Shown here one piece after another: positions 27,642 through 37,924 of a stretch of 64,000 nucleotides of DNA. The DNA is taken from the NCBI RefSeq assembly GCF_001047675.1, contig NZ_CP011975.1:1280073-1344072 (forward strand), read 5' to 3'. Source of the stretch: Yersinia aleksiciae. Lineage in GTDB: Bacteria > Pseudomonadota > Gammaproteobacteria > Enterobacterales > Enterobacteriaceae. The notes under the pieces were generated by a model. That model was not told the origin of the DNA, did not search any database, and saw only the letters and a program-made list of their open reading frames with translations. The translations under genes and the position numbers were made by a program. How positions within the stretch are numbered: position 1 is the first letter of the stretch; each line of letters begins with the position of its first letter.

Positions 27642-28940
27642 ATGAACTCATCACTCAACCACCCGCCACAGGGGCGGCCCACGGCTGCATGGCGTTTAGG
27701 ATTTGTCAGCTTGTTGATGGCCACAGCGTTCAGCCTGCCGGCCGTTAGCCACGCGGCAGATATCACGCTGGAACAGGCGCTCACCTCCGCCGAACGCTAT
27801 TCGGCTGAATTGTCTGCCAATCAACATCAGGTTAATGCACTGGAAAATATGGCCAGTTCCGCCACGCAATTACCGGATCCCAAACTCAAATTTGGCATTG
27901 AAAACTTGCCGGTCGGCGGCAGCAATGCGCGCCGTTTTACCCGCGAGGGCATGACCATGCAGCGCGTCGGCATCATGCAGGACTACATCAGCAGCGATAA
28001 GCGGCAGAGAAAGGCCGATACCCTCAACGCCGAAGCCCGCAAAACGGCAGCAGGTAGCGAAACTATTCGCACCCGGCTGCAAAAAGAGGCCGCGCAGGCG
28101 TGGTTGGATCTGGCCCTGACTGAGCAGACGGTCAGCGATGCCAAAGTGTTGGTGCAGGAGAGTGAAAAACAGGTGGCGCTGCAACGGGCGGGGGTGGCCA
28201 GCGGTGGCGCACTCCCCAGCAGTGTGCTCGATGCCCGCCTGACACTCTCGTCCATGCAAGACAGATTGACCACCGCCCAGCGGGATGTCGCCTTGGCACA
28301 AACCCAGCTAACCCAACTGACGGGGATCGAGGTCAATCACATCAGCGGCCCCTTGCCCCACTTCACCCGCCTGCCGGCCGAGATAATCGTGTTGCGCGAG
28401 GCGATAAATCAACACCCAGAGGTCTTGCTCGCCAGCCGTGAAGCGGAGGTTGCCAAAGCCCGCTCGGCGCAATCCGCCATTGCCGCCACCCCCGATATTG
28501 GGATTGAAGTCTATTACGCCAAACGGGCGGATGAATATGAAGATATGGCAGGCGTGATGGTCACCGTCGATCTGCCGCTGTTCCGCTCACAGCGGCAGGA
28601 CAAAGATTACGCCGCTGATGTCTCGCGCTCCATGGAGGCCAACGACCAGTTGACCTTACTGACCCGTGACCATCGGGCGCAGCTCGACACACTGTTGGCG
28701 CAGTATCAGGCCACCCAGCAGTTATGGCAGCGGCAAACCGATGAAGTGTTACCACTGCAAAAACAACGGGTTAATTTGGTTATGGCGCAGTATCAGGCCA
28801 ATAAAAGTGATTTGAGCAGTGTGCTGGAAGCACGGCGCGCCCTACTCGACAGCCAACTCAATGCCAGCAATGCCGCCAGAGAGTTAGCCCGCACTTGGGC
28901 TGCCATCCGTTATCTGACCCCGCAGGAGAGCGCGCAATGA
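27642..28940 (+). CDS. TolC-family outer-membrane channel of the copper efflux system (CusC/CzcC-like)
   Basis: 432 residues with a signal peptide ending at SHAADITLEQAL and two repeated coiled-coil halves typical of outer-membrane efflux proteins (QQRAGVASGGALPSSVLDAR-like; QYQANKSDLSSVLEARRALL). Unlike E. coli CusC there is no lipobox cysteine after the signal peptide, so it is closer to CzcC-like channels. The stop overlaps the cusB start (ATGA). Confidence 0.85.
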   Translation: MNSSLNHPPQGRPTAAWRLGFVSLLMATAFSLPAVSHAADITLEQALTSAERYSAELSANQHQVNALENMASSATQLPDPKLKFGIENLPVGGSNARRFTREGMTMQRVGIMQDYISSDKRQRKADTLNAEARKTAAGSETIRTRLQKEAAQAWLDLALTEQTVSDAKVLVQESEKQVALQRAGVASGGALPSSVLDARLTLSSMQDRLTTAQRDVALAQTQLTQLTGIEVNHISGPLPHFTRLPAEIIVLREAINQHPEVLLASREAEVAKARSAQSAIAATPDIGIEVYYAKRADEYEDMAGVMVTVDLPLFRSQRQDKDYAADVSRSMEANDQLTLLTRDHRAQLDTLLAQYQATQQLWQRQTDEVLPLQKQRVNLVMAQYQANKSDLSSVLEARRALLDSQLNASNAARELARTWAAIRYLTPQESAQ

Positions 28941-30466
28941 AAAAGCAATTGAGTTTAACTTTGGTGGCGGTCGCGGTGATCAGTGGCCTTGCCGGTTATC
29001 TGCTAGGGAGACCCGCGTCACAAGCGGCCCCCGCAGCAGCAACCCACACCGAAGCGACGGCAGACAATGGCCGCACCGTGCTCTATTGGTATGATCCGAT
29101 GTCACCCGGTCAGCGTTTCGATAAACCGGGGAAATCACCTTTTATGGATATGGCGCTGGTGCCGCGCTATGCCGGTGAAACCGCTGACGATGGCGGCGTG
29201 ACCATCAGCGCTCGTCAACAGCAAAATCTGGGCGTGCGCACCGCGCCAGCAGAAATGCGCTCGCTCGACTATCGCCTGAACGGCTACGGCACCGTCGCCA
29301 CCGATGAACGTAGCCTGCAAGTGATCGCCGCGCGAGCTAACGGCATCATTGAGCAATTGTATGTACGTGCCAATCAGCAGCCAGTCACTAAAAATCAGCC
29401 ATTGGCTCAGCTCTGGGTACCCGATTGGAGTGCTGCCCAGCAGGAGTATCTGGCGATCCGCACTTTGGGCGATAGCCAATTGACCGCAGCCGCCCGCCAA
29501 CGGCTACAGCTGCAATTTATGCCCGAAGAGGTGATTCGCAGCGTAGAGCGAAGCGGTCAGCCGCAAACACGGGTGACATTGCGCTCTCCGTCTGATGGCT
29601 ATGTGAATAAGCTGGATATCCGCGCGGGTTCGCAAGTCACCGCAACGCAATCGCTGTTCGAGCTGGCTAGCCTCGATCCGGTATGGATCGTCGTCGATTA
29701 TCCGCAATCGCAAGCCAGTTTGCTCACTCTCGGCAGCACTATTGCCGCCACCACCGCCAGTTGGCCGGGTGAGACGTTCCATGGCAAAGTCAGCGAGTTA
29801 CTGCCCAATATGGATCTCGCCACCCGCAGTCTAAAAGCGCGGATCCTGCTGGAAAATCCGCAGCAGAAGCTCAAACCGGGTATGTACCTGAGTGTGCAAT
29901 CGGCCTCCGCAGATAAGCGACAACCTGTGCTGGCGATCCCACAGGAAGCCTTACTGATGAGTGGCAGCCGCAACACCGTACTGCTGGCGGAAGGAGAGGG
30001 TTACTTTAAGCCGATTGAGGTCAGTGCAGGACAAACTCAGGACGGCTGGGTCGAGATCAAATCGGGGCTGAATGTGGGTCAGTTAGTGGTCACGTCAGGC
30101 CAATTCCTGATCGATTCAGAAGCCAGCCTGCAAAGCGCCCTGCCGCAAATGGATGAGATGCCAGCCACCGTCACGCCGCCAGCGGAGAGTGCAGCAGGCA
30201 ATCCGGTGGATATCTACTCGGTACAAGGGGAGGTCAAAGGGATAAACGGGCAGACCATAACTTTGTCTCACGGCCCGATCGCTGCCCTGAAATGGGGGGC
30301 GATGACCATGGATTTCCTGCTGCCCGCAGGCCAGTTAGCACCGGAAATCAGGGTGGGGAGCCAGGTTAACTTTACCTTTACCCTCAGTGAACAAGGGGCG
30401 CAGATCCGTCAGATCCAGCCGGTAAAATCAAATAGCAGTGCTGATATCCATGGAGGCCACTTATGA
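28937..30466 (+). CDS. cusB: Copper/silver efflux membrane-fusion protein CusB with fused C-terminal CusF domain
   Basis: 509 residues. A signal or anchor helix is followed by a heavy-metal-binding domain (residues 49-78, [11 protein letters not shown] ... SPFMDM), the adaptor beta-barrel and lipoyl parts, and a C-terminal domain from about residue 424 that repeats Cus[17 protein letters not shown] keeps His, Trp, Met and Met at exactly the CusF spacing. It bridges CusA and the outer-membrane channel. The start is the ATG overlapping the upstream stop. CusB-CusF fusions are known in some SilB-type proteins; here a separate cusF is also present. Confidence 0.92.
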   Translation: MKKQLSLTLVAVAVISGLAGYLLGRPASQAAPAAATHTEATADNGRTVLYWYDPMSPGQRFDKPGKSPFMDMALVPRYAGETADDGGVTISARQQQNLGVRTAPAEMRSLDYRLNGYGTVATDERSLQVIAARANGIIEQLYVRANQQPVTKNQPLAQLWVPDWSAAQQEYLAIRTLGDSQLTAAARQRLQLQFMPEEVIRSVERSGQPQTRVTLRSPSDGYVNKLDIRAGSQVTATQSLFELASLDPVWIVVDYPQSQASLLTLGSTIAATTASWPGETFHGKVSELLPNMDLATRSLKARILLENPQQKLKPGMYLSVQSASADKRQPVLAIPQEALLMSGSRNTVLLAEGEGYFKPIEVSAGQTQDGWVEIKSGLNVGQLVVTSGQFLIDSEASLQSALPQMDEMPATVTPPAESAAGNPVDIYSVQGEVKGINGQTITLSHGPIAALKWGAMTMDFLLPAGQLAPEIRVGSQVNFTFTLSEQGAQIRQIQPVKSNSSADIHGGHL

Positions 30467-33400
30467 TTGCCGCCATTATCCGCTGGTCACTGCGTAACCG
30501 GCTGCTGGTGCTACTCGGTGCGCTGATGATGGCCGCGTGGGGGATCTGGTCACTGCAACAGACGCCACTCGATGCCCTACCGGATCTCTCTGATACGCAA
30601 GTGATTATCCGCGTCAGCTACCCCGGCAAAGCGCCGCAAGTGGTGGAAGATCAGGTCACTTATCCGCTCACCACTACCATGCTCTCGGTGCCTGGTGCCA
30701 AAACCGTGCGCGGTTTCTCGATGTTTGGCGATGCCTATGTCTACGTGCTGTTTGACGATGGCACTGATCCATATTGGGCACGCTCACGGGTGCTGGAGTA
30801 TCTCAGCCAAGTACAATCTACCCTGCCCGCCGAAGCCAAAGCCTCACTGGGGCCAGATGCCACTGGGGTCGGCTGGATCTATGAATACGCCTTAATCGAC
30901 AGAAGCGGCAAACACAGTTTGGCCGATCTGCGCGCCTTGCAAGATTGGACGCTGAAATTTGAGCTGAAAACCGTGCCGAACGTCTCGGAAGTCGCCAGTG
31001 TCGGCGGCATGGTGCGCCAGTATCAAGTGGTGCTCGACCCCGAACGGATGCGCGCGCTGAATCTCTCCCACCAACAAATTGCCAGCGCCATTAGTGACAG
31101 CAATCAGGAGGGCGGCGGTTCGGTGCTGGAGATGGGGGCCGCCGAATATATGGTACGGGCCAGCGGCTACCTGAAAACGCCAGATGATTTTAGGAATATC
31201 GTGATCACCGCCCGTGATGGCATTCCTATTTTACTGTCTGATGTTGCCAGCATACGCATGGGGCCAGAAATGCGTCGGGGTGTGGCGGAACTGAACGGCG
31301 AAGGGGAAGTCGCTGGCGGCATCATCGTGATGCGTTACGGCAAAAATGCGCTGGAAACGATTAATGGCGTGAAAGAGAAACTGCAACAGATTCAGCGCAG
31401 CTTACCCGCTGGCGTGGAGATCGTGCCGGTTTATGACCGCTCGCAGCTGATCACCCAAGCCATTGACAGCCTGTCATTTAAGCTGCTGGAGGAGTTTCTG
31501 GTCGTCGCGGTGATCTGCTCACTGTTCCTGTTCCACTTCCGCTCGGCACTGGTGGCGATCATCACCCTGCCGCTGGGGATTCTCGGCGCATTTATCGTGA
31601 TGCACTATCAGGGGGTCAATGCCAATATTATGTCCCTCGGCGGCATCGCTATTGCTATCGGGGCCATGGTGGATGCGGCGATCGTGATGATCGAGAACAT
31701 GCACAAGGTGCTGGAGCAGTGGCGAAGAGATCACCCCGGACAGACGCCGGTCAGTCAGGACTATTGGCGCATATCAGAACAGGCAGCAATTGAAGTCGGC
31801 CCGGCACTATTTTGCAGCTTATTAATCATCACCTTATCCTTTATCCCGGTCTTTACCTTACAGGCGCAGGAGGGGCGAATGTTCTCCCCGCTGGCCTTTA
31901 CCAAAACCTACGCCATGGCAGTTTCGGCGGGGTTAGCCATCACGCTGGTTCCGGTATTAATGGGCTATTTTATTCGCGGAAAGATCCCCGATGAGAATGC
32001 CAACCCGATTAACCGCACCTTGATCGCGCTATATCATCCGGTGCTCACCGCCGTGTTGGCCCGGCCTAAAACCACATTAGCGATCGCCGGTATGTTACTG
32101 CTGGCAACCCTCTATCCTCTTAGTCGCTTAGGCAGCGAATTTATGCCTGCGTTGGATGAGGGCGATTTGCTGTATATGCCCTCCACCCTGCCGGGGATCT
32201 CGGTGCGGGAAGCCAGCCACTTGCTGCAACAAACCGACCGCCTGATCAAAACAGTACCGGAAGTGGCGACAGTCTTTGGTAAAGCCGGGCGGGCCGAAAC
32301 AGCCACCGATCCCGCGCCGCTCACCATGATCGAAACCACCATCCGCTTTAAGCCCAAGGATCAATGGCGGCCCGGTATGACCATGGATAAATTGATCGAG
32401 GAGTTGGATGCCACCGTCAATGTCCCCGGTATTGCCAATCTGTGGGTTCCGCCGATTCGCAACCGGCTGGATATGCTGTCGACCGGCATCAAAAGCCCTG
32501 TTGGGATCAAAGTTAACGGCAAAAATGTGCAGCAAATCGAGCAGGTCGCACAGCAAATTGAGCAGGTGGTACGCAAAGTGCCAGGTGTCACTTCGGCACT
32601 GTCTGAACGGCTGGCTGGTGGCCGTTATGTGGATATTGATATCGACCGTAAGCGGGCTGCCCGCTATGGGGTTTCCGTCAAAGAGCTGCAATCACTGGTG
32701 GCAACGGTGATTGGCGGGCAAAACGTCGGTGAAACCATCGAAGGGCGCGAGCGCTACCCCATCAATCTGCGCTATCCACGGGAAATTCGCGATTCGCTGC
32801 AAAAACTGCGTGATTTACCCGTAGTGACGGCCAATGGCGGGCAAGTGGCACTCTCTGAGCTGGCCGATATTAAGGTGACAGAAGGCCCGCCCATGCTGAA
32901 AAGTGAAAATGCACGTTTATCGGACTGGGTGTATGTCGATCTGCGTGGGCGGGATTTAAAATCTGCCGTCACCGAGATGCAACAGGCGGTCGCACAACAG
33001 GTGAAGCTGCCGGAAGGGGTATCACTCGGCTGGTCGGGGCAATTTGAGTATCTGGAACGGGCGACGGCGAAACTGAAAATTGTATTGCCCGTCACTTTAA
33101 TGATCATTTTCGTGCTGCTCTACGTGACGTTCAGCAGTGTCCGCGATGCCGCGCTGATCATGGCCACCCTGCCCTTTGCGCTAATTGGCGGTGTCTGGTT
33201 GTTGTATGGGCTGGGGTATAACTTTTCGGTGGCCGCCGCCGTGGGCTTTATCGCACTGGCGGGGGTGGCCGCGGAATTTGGCGTCATCATGGTGCTCTAT
33301 CTCAATCAGGCAGTGAAAAAGCATCAGCAACCCGGCACGCCGATGACCGCCAGCCAGATGAGCGCTGCGATTCATGAGGGAGCTGTTCTGCGAGTGCGGC

Positions 33401-33585
33401 CAAAAGCCATGACCGTCGCCACCATTATGGCGGGCCTGCTCCCGATCATGTGGGGTGGCGGCACCGGTTCTGAAGTGATGCAGCGTATTGCCGCACCAAT
33501 GATTGGCGGGATGGTCAGTGCTCCGCTGCTTTCGATGTTGGTTATTCCGGCGGTATATATGCTGCTGCATAAAAAAGAGCGCTAA
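30463..33585 (+). CDS. cusA: Heavy-metal RND efflux pump CusA
   Basis: 1040 residues, the inner-membrane proton-driven Cu(I)/Ag(I) transporter. It has twelve expected membrane segments, the RND proton-relay region [16 protein letters not shown], and two large periplasmic loops. The three methionines that bind copper in E. coli CusA are present in context: Met572 ([10 protein letters not shown]), Met622 (PLTMIETTI) and Met671 ([16 protein letters not shown]), which supports monovalent copper/silver rather than divalent cobalt/zinc. It overlaps cusB by 4 nt and ends the operon. No cusRS regulators are visible. Confidence 0.95.
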   Translation: MIAAIIRWSLRNRLLVLLGALMMAAWGIWSLQQTPLDALPDLSDTQVIIRVSYPGKAPQVVEDQVTYPLTTTMLSVPGAKTVRGFSMFGDAYVYVLFDDGTDPYWARSRVLEYLSQVQSTLPAEAKASLGPDATGVGWIYEYALIDRSGKHSLADLRALQDWTLKFELKTVPNVSEVASVGGMVRQYQVVLDPERMRALNLSHQQIASAISDSNQEGGGSVLEMGAAEYMVRASGYLKTPDDFRNIVITARDGIPILLSDVASIRMGPEMRRGVAELNGEGEVAGGIIVMRYGKNALETINGVKEKLQQIQRSLPAGVEIVPVYDRSQLITQAIDSLSFKLLEEFLVVAVICSLFLFHFRSALVAIITLPLGILGAFIVMHYQGVNANIMSLGGIAIAIGAMVDAAIVMIENMHKVLEQWRRDHPGQTPVSQDYWRISEQAAIEVGPALFCSLLIITLSFIPVFTLQAQEGRMFSPLAFTKTYAMAVSAGLAITLVPVLMGYFIRGKIPDENANPINRTLIALYHPVLTAVLARPKTTLAIAGMLLLATLYPLSRLGSEFMPALDEGDLLYMPSTLPGISVREASHLLQQTDRLIKTVPEVATVFGKAGRAETATDPAPLTMIETTIRFKPKDQWRPGMTMDKLIEELDATVNVPGIANLWVPPIRNRLDMLSTGIKSPVGIKVNGKNVQQIEQVAQQIEQVVRKVPGVTSALSERLAGGRYVDIDIDRKRAARYGVSVKELQSLVATVIGGQNVGETIEGRERYPINLRYPREIRDSLQKLRDLPVVTANGGQVALSELADIKVTEGPPMLKSENARLSDWVYVDLRGRDLKSAVTEMQQAVAQQVKLPEGVSLGWSGQFEYLERATAKLKIVLPVTLMIIFVLLYVTFSSVRDAALIMATLPFALIGGVWLLYGLGYNFSVAAAVGFIALAGVAAEFGVIMVLYLNQAVKKHQQPGTPMTASQMSAAIHEGAVLRVRPKAMTVATIMAGLLPIMWGGGTGSEVMQRIAAPMIGGMVSAPLLSMLVIPAVYMLLHKKER

Positions 33586-33614
33586 CCACCGTAAAAACGC
33601 AATAAAATCACCCT

Positions 33615-33658
33615 AGCCCTCACTCTTGTCTCACCGGAGTGAGGGCTTTCTCTTTGTC
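33615..33658 (+). terminator. Rho-independent terminator of the cus operon
   Basis: AGCCCTCACTC and GAGTGAGGGCT form a perfect 11-bp stem with an 11-nt loop, followed by TTCTCTTTG, 29 nt after cusA. Confidence 0.85.
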
Positions 33659-34242
33659 GCCTGATAACCTCTCAGAACAATTGATATAACCTAGGCGAGC
33701 CAATCCAGTCAGTGTCCATAACGATCCCTATATCAAACCCAAATAGGACATGACTCAGACCCTTACCGTTAATTAACCTTTCTACACTATCGGTATCTCA
33801 TAAAAAACAAATATTATATTTTGAGGTATAAAAACACGATACCAATGTCAAAATACAGAAGAATAGCGCGATAATTGTAACTTCATAAAAAGTAAAATAA
33901 CATAAAATATAATATATTAAAAAAATAGTAAGAATAGATAATGATAAATAATAAATAATAGCATGAACTTTCTCGATACCAGCTTGTTAATAACAATTAC
34001 ATCGTGCAAGAATATGCCAAGCAAACATTGAAACTTTTAAGATTTTAAATAAAAAATCAACAAACCCTTAATAATCTTACTTCTATTAATGTATGAAAAA
34101 GAAAAAACCTTACCCTCGATAACATCAACGAGACTCAAAGAGAAATATCCACATAACAAAACAGAGCTTATTCATGGCAAGGTAAGCCGTTAAAACACTC
34201 AAATAGTAAGCAGAAACTTATATAGGATAGGTAGCCGTCAAT
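33659..34242. other. Very AT-rich non-coding stretch at the left border of the tad island
   Basis: About 580 bases with no ORF. Composition shifts abruptly from the GC-balanced cus operon to extreme AT-richness from about 33780, which suits H-NS binding and marks the edge of the acquired tad block. No integrase, tRNA or clear direct repeat was seen at the border. Confidence 0.5.
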
Positions 34243-34833
34243 ATGGAGAAAAACGATATCGTGTTTAAATTAGAAGGGACAGTGCTATTCTCTCCCGCAC
34301 AACGCTGCCTAAATGGCCCCGATGGTACGGTAGCCATATTAACTGAAAATAATCTCAGGTTCTTGCAACTGTTACTGAACGGCGTGACTGAAAAAGAGCA
34401 GATTATTAATCAGGTGTGGAAGGAACAACGAGGTGCTGTTAGCGAAAGCAGCTACTACGGGCAACTCTATATGCTGCGTAAGGCATTCGTTCAGGTAGGA
34501 CTGAAAGAAACACTTATCCATACTATTCCACGTAAAGGCGTGCGCTATACCGGTACAGTCAATCAAATTGCAGTGTGCAATGAGCGCGAACAGCAACAGA
34601 GTGATAGTCACCATCCAATAGCCGCTAACATCATACCGGTAGTGCTGCCTCCGACACTAATAAAAAGCCCCGCCACACCGATATCTCAACCACCGACCAA
34701 ATCGAGTTTTTTACAGAGCCACCGCTGGAAGAAATTGATTTCTCTGTTAGCCTTTTTCTCTTTTTGTTGGCTCTCATTTCTCTCAGTCTTAATCGTTATT
34801 ATCTTATTCAATAATGAAGTTCCACCTCACTAA
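34243..34833 (+). CDS. Membrane-anchored winged-helix transcriptional regulator (ToxR/CadC-like) at the head of the tad locus
   Basis: 196 residues. The first about 110 form an OmpR/PhoB-type winged helix (LTENNLRFLQLLLNG, KEQIINQVWKEQRG, YGQLYMLRKAF, HTIPRKGVRYTG). A Ser/Pro/Thr-rich linker leads to one membrane helix near the C-terminus (LISLLAFFSFCWLSFLSVLI) with only a few residues beyond it, so there is almost no periplasmic sensor. It lies 200 nt upstream of flp in the same direction and is the obvious candidate regulator of the pilus genes; that role is inference. Confidence 0.8.
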   Translation: MEKNDIVFKLEGTVLFSPAQRCLNGPDGTVAILTENNLRFLQLLLNGVTEKEQIINQVWKEQRGAVSESSYYGQLYMLRKAFVQVGLKETLIHTIPRKGVRYTGTVNQIAVCNEREQQQSDSHHPIAANIIPVVLPPTLIKSPATPISQPPTKSSFLQSHRWKKLISLLAFFSFCWLSFLSVLIVIILFNNEVPPH

Positions 34834-35034
34834 CATCATAGATAAGATGGGTGTGATTTAAAAAGACTAAATGATGATGATAAAAAGGTATTCACCAAAA
34901 AAACACCGTTTAATAAATACCACTACGAACGAGGCCAAATTAAAAGCATCGATTCGGGTAGCAACAAAATATCGACAAAAACTCAATATAAAATAACGGG
35001 AAATATCCCATAACTACTTTAAAGGAAAACGAAC

Positions 35035-35229
35035 ATGATGAACTTAATCACTAAAGGCTATATCACAGCTCAGCTTAAAACCCAAGAGTTTATGAAAGAC
35101 AACCGTGGATCTATTATTGAGTATGTGATGATTATTGCATTGGCGGGCCTCCTTATTACTGCGGCTAAACAACCATTAACAGACCTCGTTAATGACCTGG
35201 TTGCCAATGCTCAGAAAGCTGTTAGTTGA
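35035..35229 (+). CDS. flp: Flp-type major pilin precursor
   Basis: 64 residues: the short type IVb pilin that builds Tad/Flp fibres. A basic leader (NLITKGYITAQLKTQEFMKDNR) precedes GSIIEYVMIIALAGLL, a hydrophobic helix, and a short tail. The usual motif is G/xxxxEY with Glu at +5; here only three residues separate Gly and Glu, so Glu would be +4 if cleavage follows Gly. The start is supported by AAAGGA 8 nt upstream; a second ATG follows immediately. It is followed by a perfect hairpin, which would favour high flp expression over the genes after it. Confidence 0.92.
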   Translation: MMNLITKGYITAQLKTQEFMKDNRGSIIEYVMIIALAGLLITAAKQPLTDLVNDLVANAQKAVS

Positions 35230-35260
35230 TATAAATCAAGAAAAATAAGCTTCACTAGCC

Positions 35261-35287
35261 AATATGGCAACCTCATGTTGCCATATT
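35261..35287 (+). terminator. Perfect hairpin between flp and tadV (partial terminator or mRNA 3' stabiliser)
   Basis: AATATGGCAAC and GTTGCCATATT form a perfect 11-bp stem with a 5-nt loop (CTCAT), 32 nt after flp. There is no T-run downstream, so full termination is unlikely. The first possible ATG of tadV (35275) falls in the loop and stem, so the structure may also limit its translation. Confidence 0.65.
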
Positions 35288-35304
35288 ACTACTATATATT
35301 AGGA

Positions 35305-35733
35305 ATGGATTTGGATATACTTAATACATCGTTAATCGCTCTATTAGTGCTACAGCTTTTGCTAATTTGCTATAGCGACATTCGTCACCGCGTCATTAGC
35401 AATAAGTTAATTATCACTATCGCGATCAATACGCTAGCTTTAGGTTTTGCTAAATACCATACGGTTAACATTGCTATTCCGCTGTTCGCACTGTTGACGG
35501 GCTATATCATTTTTCATTTCAAATTAATAGGGGGTGGTGATGTAAAGTTAATTACCGTACTACTCTTCGCTATAACCGCCGGCCAATCTCTGGATTTCAT
35601 TCTTTATACTGCGATTATGGGTGGCGTGGTGATGATAATAGGTATGCTGATCAATCGGGCTGACATTCAACAGAGAGGGGTGCCTTATGCTGCTGCCATT
35701 ACGAGTGGTTTTTTATTATCTCTGTTTACCTAA
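35305..35733 (+). CDS. tadV: Prepilin peptidase TadV/CpaA
   Basis: An A24-family aspartic peptidase that processes Flp and the TadE/TadF pseudopilins in the inner membrane. About 142 residues with four to five hydrophobic segments and both catalytic Asp motifs: CYSDIRHRVISN and GGGDVKLI. The frame opens 10 codons earlier at 35275, but that ATG lies in a hairpin. I prefer ATG 35305 (MDLDIL), although its AGGA is very close to the start codon, so the start remains uncertain. Confidence 0.88.
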   Translation: MDLDILNTSLIALLVLQLLLICYSDIRHRVISNKLIITIAINTLALGFAKYHTVNIAIPLFALLTGYIIFHFKLIGGGDVKLITVLLFAITAGQSLDFILYTAIMGGVVMIIGMLINRADIQQRGVPYAAAITSGFLLSLFT

Positions 35734-35768
35734 AAAATTATCGCCCAAGAACATAGAGGTTATCAATA

Positions 35769-36608
35769 ATGAACCGTAAGCTTATCTTATTATTTTCACT
35801 TATTGTCGTGGCAATAGGTGCCGCTGGCATATTAACAAATAGTGAAGATAATGGTAATACTCTCACTGATTTAGTCGAATCGAAAAAAGAGAAAGACGTT
35901 ACAGTGATACTAGCACAATCAACACATGCCTTATCATCAGGAAGGATCTTAACTGAAGAAGACTATGCGCTGAAAACAGTTATAGTTCCAGAATCAAGCG
36001 AGTTGATAAAAAGTGATGTGTCAAACCTCGAAAATATTAGCAATTACTTATTGAAATCAAATGTGCTTACCGGCTCTTATATTACTCACGAGATATTAGT
36101 ATCGCCTGACAGCAATGAATTCAGACAACTGATGCTAAAAAATAGTGAGATTATTTATAAATTTAACATAAAGAAGCAAGATGAATATTTACTCGACACA
36201 TTACGTGTTGGTGATCTACTCTCCTTTCAATTAAGAACGCTTGAAACGGATAAAAGGAAAGGAATAGAGAATAGCATTACTATTGATACAAAAGAGCTGA
36301 ATGATAGAAAAGAACAAAACTACTCTTTAACCAAAATCATTTCAAATATGCGGGTAGTAAGAATAAAAAAGAATTCTTCAAACGAATTATCAGAAAAAAA
36401 TAGCAATAATCAAAAGACCGAAGATGAATCACATGGTTATATAGAGGTCATAATAAATACGGAGGAACTCGGTCTAATACTTATAGCAGAAAAAGCAGGT
36501 GATACGTTCTTGATACCCAACACTAAGTTGGGTGATGAAAATCATAAAACAAAAAACTTACATGACATTTTACCTAAATTACGCACAATAAGAGAGCTAA
36601 GAGGATGA
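35769..36608 (+). CDS. rcpC: Tad pilus assembly protein RcpC/CpaB
   Basis: 279 residues with an N-terminal membrane anchor (LILLFSLIVVAIGAAGIL) and a SAF-like domain (VTVILAQSTHALSSGRILTEEDY). CpaB/RcpC is a periplasmic protein thought to help secretin assembly and function. Very Lys/Asn/Glu-rich, in line with the low GC of the island. The stop overlaps the secretin start (ATGA). Confidence 0.85.
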   Translation: MNRKLILLFSLIVVAIGAAGILTNSEDNGNTLTDLVESKKEKDVTVILAQSTHALSSGRILTEEDYALKTVIVPESSELIKSDVSNLENISNYLLKSNVLTGSYITHEILVSPDSNEFRQLMLKNSEIIYKFNIKKQDEYLLDTLRVGDLLSFQLRTLETDKRKGIENSITIDTKELNDRKEQNYSLTKIISNMRVVRIKKNSSNELSEKNSNNQKTEDESHGYIEVIINTEELGLILIAEKAGDTFLIPNTKLGDENHKTKNLHDILPKLRTIRELRG

Positions 36609-37924
36609 GATCAACCAGAACAAGATACTCAAGCTGGGATATATTATTTTTCTTATTTATTATCGTAGTTTTTCAGGTCGCGGTTAACAAAGCCAATGCT
36701 AAATCAGCTTATATCTCTCCGGGCGAGTCATACATCATTAATACGCAGGAAGAGATAGAGACTGTTTTTGTTTCTGCCGCAGCGATAGCTGACTATGAAT
36801 TAGTCGGTAAAAACAGCGTTATCGTTTATGCCAAACAAGAAGGAACCGCAGAGTTCATATTGTTCAACGATAAACACCAAGCGATTACCAAGAAAAACAT
36901 TATGGTAAATAGTATCATTAACACTGCAAATAAAAGAATAATGATTGAGTATCCTGAGAGTAATGTTGAAATTGATAAAATAGGAGAAAGCTATATTTTA
37001 ACTGGACAGGTGGAATCAGAAGAAGCAAAAGATACCATCGCCACTATTGTTGGCGAAGCTATTGGCAGTGGGAAAGAGAAGGCTGGTGAGAAGCAGTACC
37101 TTAGTACACCAGATTATTCAAAAATCGTTAATAAGTTAAAGCTTCCACAATCCAATCAAGTGAATGTCAAACTCACCATTGCCGAAGTTACCAAGGATTT
37201 CACTGATAATGTCGGGATAGATTGGAGCACGATAGGAAACACTATTGGTTCTTTCCAGTTATTTAAATTCAATGCCCGCGGTATTAGTAATTTAGTCCAT
37301 GCAATTAATGATAACTCGATTGCCCGTGTTTTAGCCGAGCCTAACCTCTCCGTATTATCAGGCGAAAGTGCATCGTTCTTGGTTGGCGGAGAAATACCTA
37401 TTATTAGTGCCACATTAAATGAGCAAACAGTGACTTACAAAGAGTATGGTATCAAACTCGATATCGGTGCCAAAGTAAACGAAAAAAAACGAATACGCAT
37501 TTTAATAAATGAAGAAGTGAGCAGCGTAGGGAAATCATTTAAAGTTGAAGGTGGGGACTCTTATCCTGTATTAAAAACACGTAAGGCTGCGACCACTTTG
37601 GAGTTAGGGGATGGGGAAAGCTTTATCCTGGGTGGACTCATCAGTAATGTCGAAAGAGAATCACTCAAGAAAATTCCATTAATAGGTGAAATTCCTATAT
37701 TAGGCGCGCTCTTCCGTAATGCAGAAACTGAACAAAGCCAAACTGAACTGGTCGTGATCGCCACAGTAAATCTGGTTAAACCTGTATCAAGGAAAGAAAT
37801 TGAGTTACCTAATTTTATGCATACCTCAACACTTGAACGCCTCTTTAATTTCACTCATATCATGGATCTCAAGAGGGAAAAGATGGCTAAAGAATTTATA
37901 CGTAAAGGAGGATTTATCAAATGA
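36605..37924 (+). CDS. rcpA: Tad outer-membrane secretin RcpA/CpaC
   Basis: 439 residues: a signal sequence, an N-terminal pilus-assembly domain, a BON-like segment (about 120-160) and a C-terminal secretin domain with ARVLAEPNLSVLSGESASFL, GGEIPII and IGEIPILGALFRN. It forms the pore through which the Flp pilus emerges. It overlaps the neighbours on both sides by 4 nt. Confidence 0.93.
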   Translation: MRSTRTRYSSWDILFFLFIIVVFQVAVNKANAKSAYISPGESYIINTQEEIETVFVSAAAIADYELVGKNSVIVYAKQEGTAEFILFNDKHQAITKKNIMVNSIINTANKRIMIEYPESNVEIDKIGESYILTGQVESEEAKDTIATIVGEAIGSGKEKAGEKQYLSTPDYSKIVNKLKLPQSNQVNVKLTIAEVTKDFTDNVGIDWSTIGNTIGSFQLFKFNARGISNLVHAINDNSIARVLAEPNLSVLSGESASFLVGGEIPIISATLNEQTVTYKEYGIKLDIGAKVNEKKRIRILINEEVSSVGKSFKVEGGDSYPVLKTRKAATTLELGDGESFILGGLISNVERESLKKIPLIGEIPILGALFRNAETEQSQTELVVIATVNLVKPVSRKEIELPNFMHTSTLERLFNFTHIMDLKREKMAKEFIRKGGFIK

